Below are positions 58,701 to 64,000 of a stretch of 64,000 bases of DNA, piece after piece; positions within the stretch are counted from its first letter, which is position 1, and each line of letters begins with the position of its first letter. This DNA comes from Rhyzopertha dominica. Taxonomy: Eukaryota > Arthropoda > Insecta > Coleoptera > Bostrichidae. The stretch is from positions 30,313,786-30,377,785 of the forward strand of contig QCXZ01000041.1 in assembly GCA_025024175.1 (NCBI GenBank). Direction: 5' to 3'. The notes beneath the pieces are model-generated. The model was not told the DNA's origin and did not search any database. It was given only the letters and a program-made list of their open reading frames with translations. The translations under genes were made by a program, and so were the position numbers.

Positions 58701-60963
58701 TCATTGGAATTGTACTGGTTTTTGTAGTGGAACTCCTGCTTAATTATTTTCTGTGGAATTTTGTGGGAATAGGTTCCAATAATATGTGACGAATTATTTA
58801 GCGTTTTTCACTACGTTTCGTCCCCTTTCATTTTTTGCCTGAAATATTTTACATATAGGTACATCGCATTTAAATACGTAAAAGTAAAGATGGTGAGGAT
58901 AAACTGGCCCTTTCTTGATGCTTGCTCATTTGATTTTCAAATAACTCAAATACCATGAAGCATATTTATAACAGCTATTCGCCGCGATTTAAGATTTATG
59001 CAATTTCCACATTCATAATAGTTGGTTAATTAAGTATTCACTTACTTACTATTCTAGTTCACAGACATTTTTTGTACCTCATTAGGAACGTATATTTAAC
59101 TGCATTATTACTCAATTGTCAGGATAAGAGTAGGAACATTACTTAAAACAAATAATAGTAAATCGGAGTAAGCTACCTAGCTATACAAAAGAAGTGATTT
59201 GCTTCCTAATTACTATAATCGTCCTATGTCACTTACTCTACTGTTCGACGGGTTGACTTCTGGATTAACTTGATATAGAAACGGAAAGAATTTACCCTAC
59301 AACGTAGTGCTTGATTGACAAGGCCTGTTAACATGCTTTCACGTATCGATTCACACGCGCAATTATCATCACCTGCCCCAAATTAAAATTTATACTTTTG
59401 ACGTTGAACGTCCCCTTTAATAGGTTTCATCGCTACGTGCATTGTTTTATTGTTCCGATGCATTGCTCTCCATCATACAAATTATGGGGTTCCCCTGACG
59501 CCATATGTAAATAAAAAGTAATCGTACATCCATCTCCGTATGTACATAAAGCGCTGATCTGAGAGATAAATCTTATTACGAGTCATACCGAGAAAAGGGA
59601 TAGGCGTAACGCATCACCCTGTTCGTGAGAGCGGGACGGATGAACCAGCGGCAGACTGATGATTGATGCAAAATAATCTTCGGCAATTCATTGACACTTG
59701 AATTATATTAAGGGCGCCCGTGTAAGTGCCACTGTTGCGGAGGCTGGATGAATTATAGAAGCTGCTGCAAATTATGAACACGATCTACATCTTGATTACT
59801 TACACAAAACCAAATGCAATTCATTTCTTACGGACAGGTTCGTTAAGTCTGGTTAGATAACGGCGTGCGAACGAGAAATGCTAATTGTTATTGTGTTTGG
59901 TACGGCGGTAATTGAAGGCTTGTATACTTCTAAACAGAGTACTTTATAATTGCAATAGCTCCTGAGATAGCTGTCATCAATATATTAAAATTTTGATTGC
60001 GGTACGTCACTTACTATCTACATTAATAGTGAAATCTTTATTTTTACAATAAATGGCCTGCATACCCTTTTTCGTAGACATAACATTAGCGAAAGGTATT
60101 GTAATGCAATGTTGTAAATTTATCTGCATATGCATGCAAGTCAAGCTAACAAGGAGCATGTACTTTTAATATCTCTAAATGAGTTTCAGCATTCTTTACG
60201 CGCACTTAATCCGTACATTTTAATTTCAAGAGCTCAAAGTTGTGGGGAGGCAGTGCATACCCTCCTTAAATAATACGTGTGTTATTTGGAAATATCTTCA
60301 ATAGACACTTAGGCATTAACTAAGCAATCATATATATTATTCATAGCTTTCAAACGACAACTTTTCTACACTCAGTTCAATCGGGTATTTCCACTTCTTT
60401 TTAAATTTGTAAATTCGAGATATGTAAAATATTTGGCAATTCAAAAGTCATGTAAAATTCAAAAGCCAGAAACTCGCCCTTAAACAGCCGTTCTAAAGCT
60501 TATGAGCGTCTGACGTCACGGCACATACTAACATGTCCTTTTTAGGGGACCGTTGACTATAATAAGGGATTTATTGCAACGTTATGGCATGTGATTGCAT
60601 TAGTCAATTGTAATGTTTGTAGTCTTACAAATGTGAAGACCACAGAATAAGTGTGTTTTGCGTGCGAATGACGATTTAAAGAGTAAAAAAGCAATTAATG
60701 GTTTAAGGCAGCCAGGCGTGATATTCGCTAATCAAAAAGTACTTTTTTTTTGCTGCAAAGGCCATTTTCATGCACGTTATGAACGAGCTTTTGATTAATA
60801 AATGCTGTATATAGTGTGTTTTTATTATTTAGCTGAAAGAAGACACGGAAAATTACACAAGTTTTTAAACTGATGGGTGGAAACATACTAATGAAACAGA
60901 ACATTCTTCCATATATTTTTAATTGTCAGCCAGATAGGAAAAGTCATTTTCTCTGCGTATCAG
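58701..60963. other. intergenic DNA, nothing coding
   Basis: A less AT-rich, non-repetitive part at about 59,380-59,900 contains many TTGATT and AATTAT/CAATTA sites and could be regulatory. Nothing specific can be shown. Confidence 0.35.
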
Positions 60964-61504
60964 TTGCCTACAAAGAGAGAAAGGAAACGTTTAGAAGAAG
61001 AAGTTGTAGCTACTGCTGAGCAACGTTTTGTCAGTCAGCCTTTAGAATTAGAAGCTCCTGCAACCAGTAAGTATCCACTTTATCATCAGAGTATTTTATG
61101 CATCCATACCAGAATAAACACTATTTATAGTTCTTTCCTTTGCCTTCTAACATAAATATTCTTAGGTACGGCTCAGATGCAAGAAGTAGTGGAAATTATC
61201 GAACAAGGGTTCGAAGGCATTTTAGAAAAACAAAACAGCAGTACTTACTTCAATACTTGTCCTGTTTAAAGATAATTCTACGTCACCCTATCTGAAAGTG
61301 GAAAACACAAGGAAGGAAGACATTATCAAGCAAGCAGCAGCAGTGGAGTCAAGTTTGTTCGCACCAAGTTCTATAACAGCTGAATTAAACTATTTGTCAT
61401 GTTTTATGTATTCCATTAACAGAAACATACTCGTATTTACAGTAGGCAGATTGTTTGTGGAAGCTTTGACAAACCCTCCTTTGGCAATCAGAAACCCTTA
61501 TTAA
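60964..61504 (+). pseudogene. possible spliced coding fragment or pseudogene, unrecognised
   Basis: After an acceptor CAG (60,961-60,963) comes an open exon starting LPTKRERKRLEEEVVATAE. It ends at 61,066 before GTAAGTAT. A 99-bp intron ends in CTTAG at 61,165. The next exon continues the same frame (phase 1) with STAQMQEVVEIIEQGFEGIL and stops at 61,267. One base out of frame, coding-like sequence continues (KVENTRKEDIIKQAAAVESS, about 61,292-61,351). A good intron inside a maintained frame is hard to get by chance. The shifted continuation suggests a frameshifted, dying gene end. Highly charged, helical; no family recognised. Confidence 0.35.
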
Positions 61505-62137
61505 ACTAAGTCGTAACTCACAAGGTCACAAGCACTTTATTTGCAATATACCACTGAATACGCGATATGGTCACTATTTGCTAACATCACGACCAATGGG
61601 TAGACGTTTCGGTTGCTCTTTAATTCTGACTGCTTACCTGTCGTAATGAAAATTTCTTGTGTTGTGTTGCCGTGTATTTAACTCAAAATTGAATTTATAG
61701 CAACTACCCGATTGTGAGTAAGCTGCCGTACAAAATCTGCACTAGTTTGACCTTGGAACTTCTCCTATTATTTTGTATCTTAATAATTTATTAGTAAGCG
61801 TCCAAAAAATAAATTGAATAATTTTTTTTTTAATTTCGGGGGTATTATGATAGCATACAAATATTTTTTGTAGGTTGATATCTGTGGTTTTGAGTCAATA
61901 TATTTAAGTGCTGTAGAGCTACTCATGTTTTTGTAAACATACGAAAGTGTAGGAACTATTCATATATCAAAGTCTTCTCCACTTTATTAAATAAAATTGG
62001 CAGAGCGCTTTAGGCCTTAAAACTATGGGAAAACGGAAATTAATTTTGATAGAAGTCACAACATTAGAAATATCTAGACTTTAAAGTTATGAGTGTAGGT
62101 TGCGGAGTTACGGAAAGTCACTAATATTATGATTAAA
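61505..62137. other. AT-rich DNA, nothing recognised
   Basis: No supported feature. Confidence 0.45.
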
Positions 62138-63308
62138 TATACGCTATATTAGTGCTGACGTAGGTGTCGGCCATTTTTCTGCGGTACGTCAAACTCCTGG
62201 ATCTTAAAAACCTAGTTGTCATAACGTGCGTAACGGAGCTCCCTGTTGGGTGCAATTTTGTGACTTTAAAAGAATATTTAGAAGTCTTACTGGGCTTATT
62301 TGAGTAGCTTACACTCCTTCGTTTTGCTTCACAAGTATTACAACCCGAAATTATATTTAATTTAGATCCCGGCTCAAAACAAACCAAGTTGTCATAATGT
62401 GCATAAGGGAGTTCAGTGTATGGTGCAATTTTTTAGTGTTAAAAGAATATTTTAAAGTGTTACTCTGTATGGTTGAGTAGCTGACACTTCTTCGGTTTAC
62501 TTAGCAAGTATTACAAACGTAAATTACATTTATAGTTACAATGTAGGTATTGCTGAAAAGCTTAACCTACAATAAGTGCGCGTGTAGAGTATTACAATTT
62601 ACATGTTGTACTAGAAGATGGTAATGTGCTAGGTCCCTGGATGTTCTCTTTATAATGATAGAGAAACGTATAAATAGGCACTTATTTTAGATTGTCTTTC
62701 AACAATAGTTTGCAACGTAATGTAATTTCAGTTTGTAATACTCAATGAATAATACAAAGGTATGTAAACCACTCAAACATACACAGTAGCACTTCAAAAT
62801 ATTGTATTATACTATAATTTTGCTCTGAACATTGAGTGTTACTGTGTATTTTTAGTGGTTTATGATTCTTGGTATAATTTAGTTAGTATTACAAACCATA
62901 ATTATATTTAGTTGCAATCTGTTGTTGATAAATAAACTAGTGCTGTAAAGATTACACGTTTCTCTCTCATTATAACGGAAACATCCAGGGACCCAACCCA
63001 TTACTATTTTCTGGTAAAACTTGTAAATTATAATGCTCCACACACGTACCTACTGTATGCTAAGCTTTTCACCAATACATTGTATATAAATGTAATTTCG
63101 GTTTGTAATACTTGCTAAGTAAAGCAAAATAGTGTAAGCTACTCAAACATACACAGTAAAACTTTAAAATATTCTTTTAACACTAAAAAATTACACCAAA
63201 CAACAAACACCTTACGCACGTTATGACAATTAGATTGGTTTGGATCCGGGATCTTGACGTACTGCAGCAAAATGGCCGACATCTACGTCACACTAATATA
63301 GCGTATTG
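62138..63308. mobile_element. 1.17-kb foldback-type palindrome with an internal arm duplication
   Basis: The left end TACGCTATATTAGTG is mirrored by CACTAATATAGCGTA at the right end (63,291-63,305). Paired blocks include GTCGGCCATTTT (62,167) with AAATGGCCGAC (63,270), TTGTCATAACGTGCGTAA (62,215) with its inverse at 63,213-63,232, and GGTCCCTGGATGTT (62,631) with AACATCCAGGGACC (62,981). The left arm carries its block twice in direct order: 62,213-62,350 resembles 62,388-62,520. Flanks are TTAA and TGAA, so no exact target duplication. Non-coding. Confidence 0.75.
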
Positions 63309-63344
63309 AATAAATTATTAAAAATGGGTTAATAAAAATTTGAA

Positions 63345-63650
63345 TTTATTTAAAACTGTAAAATTTTGGTCATTTAAAATTTTGTAAACCTCTAGAAACT
63401 AAAAAATTTAATTTTGGTGGTTTGTTGCAAAACTGTAAAATTGTTACATTATCCAAATTAGTAGAGAGCTTATTAAATAATAAATGGTTGGTTAAGGAAG
63501 AATTTATCGTATTATATGAGTGTTCTTAGAATTTTTAAATTGATTGAGGTGTTCTTTAGGTCCAGCCATCAAAGATCTCCCAGTATGTCCCATATAAATT
63601 GCAGTACAATAATTGCATGTTGCAAGTAAAGCTGTAAACATCAGAAAAAA
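63345..63650 (-). pseudogene. Penelope-like element fragment, GIY-YIG endonuclease end
   Basis: Penelope-like elements have a reverse transcriptase followed by a GIY-YIG endonuclease. On the minus strand CNYCTAIYMGHTGRSLMAGP and KEHLNQFKN (63,617-63,530) match the GIY-YIG core, in which Y-GxTGRS and EH are typical. The usual cysteine pair precedes it. After a stop near 63,504, a shifted frame gives NVTILQFCNKPPKLNFL (63,440-63,390), which resembles the family's C-terminal tail. The fragment is broken, and its RT half is not found upstream in the same orientation. Confidence 0.75.
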
Positions 63651-63760
63651 TTAATGGTTGAATTTTATCTATGTTATGGACTAAATGGTAGTTATAGTTA
63701 AAAAAGAAATATGAATTCCATGAGATAAAAATATAATTTGGAAATATGTACTGAAACTAG

Positions 63761-64000
63761 ACCAATAAATCTAAATCAATGCCATTTCATTTCTTCTTGA
63801 TCTTGACTGACAAAATCAGTAGCTTCGATGTTCCTAAGGAATCTTTTCTCGTTTCTTTCGATGTGAACAATTTATTTTCTTCTATTCCTCCTAAAGACTG
63901 TACAAAAATTTTAAGTGATCTACTTTTTCAAAATTCTGAGTCAGCTTTACTTCATAAAAACAAATTAATTTTGTTAACTAAACTTGTCTTAAATCAAAGT
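63761..64000 (+). pseudogene. Penelope-like reverse transcriptase, partial at window edge
   Basis: The plus-strand frame is open from 63,761 to the last base. It reads TDKISSFDVPKESFLVSFDV followed by NNLFSSIPPKDCTKILSDLL. This matches the Penelope-type RT block in which 'LVSFDV-(S/N)LFT-IP' carries the first catalytic aspartate. No natural start is visible and the protein continues beyond the window. Its orientation is opposite to the GIY-YIG fragment about 110 bases to the left, so they do not form one element. Whether the full copy is intact cannot be judged from here. Confidence 0.75.

Overview
The window is AT-rich nuclear DNA from an animal, most likely an insect. The evidence is GT-AG introns, AATAAA signals, and a transposon community typical of insects: a Mag-like Ty3/Gypsy element, a Dong/R4-clade non-LTR element, several mariner and Tc1-like transposases, hAT and foldback elements, and Penelope-like fragments. 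Scattered single N bases suggest a draft assembly. I could not place the order; a beetle or a similar insect is only a guess. Nothing bacterial, no CRISPR array and no rRNA is present.

There is one convincing host gene, a two-exon gene at 56,497-57,437. It encodes a secreted, cysteine-containing and N-glycosylation-rich protein of about 227 residues. Weaker coding candidates lie at 2,691-2,981, 46,372-46,677, 47,113-47,322 and 60,964-61,504. Most of the remaining sequence is intergenic DNA filled with transposon remains.

Layout. 1-12 kb: a decayed mariner transposase (1.3-1.9 kb), an RT scrap (8.2 kb), a hammerhead-like motif (11.5 kb) and a CpG-rich island (11.6-11.9 kb). 12-18 kb: a small MITE, two blocks of a degenerate ~105-bp tandem repeat (13.3-14.1 and 16.4-17.15 kb) and a decayed DDE transposase (17.5-18.2 kb). 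18-34 kb: a possible solo LTR, an RT scrap, a 1.87-kb foldback element (24.5-26.4 kb), a 367-bp hairpin holding a small ORF (27.1-27.5 kb), another decayed transposase (28 kb), a 385-bp MITE with TA duplication and a jockey-like RT relic ending near an (ATT)n tract. 35.9-42.8 kb: a nested insertion. A Dong/R4-like non-LTR fragment sits between (TAA)n tracts and is split by a complete 4.56-kb Ty3/Gypsy element with near-identical LTRs and a 5-bp target duplication. 43.2-46.2 kb: a 1-kb palindrome and then a 1.76-kb non-autonomous hAT element with an 8-bp target duplication. 46-56 kb: a decayed cecropia-type mariner (47.8-48.6 kb), tRNA-like promoter boxes and an octamer-bearing non-repetitive stretch. 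56-64 kb: the secreted-protein gene, a possible spliced fragment, a third large palindrome (62.1-63.3 kb) and two Penelope-like fragments in opposite orientation at the right edge.

The genes do not form a shared pathway. The main stories are nested transposition, repeated use of very long inverted repeats, and a Gypsy element that looks recently inserted yet carries five in-frame stops and no frameshift.
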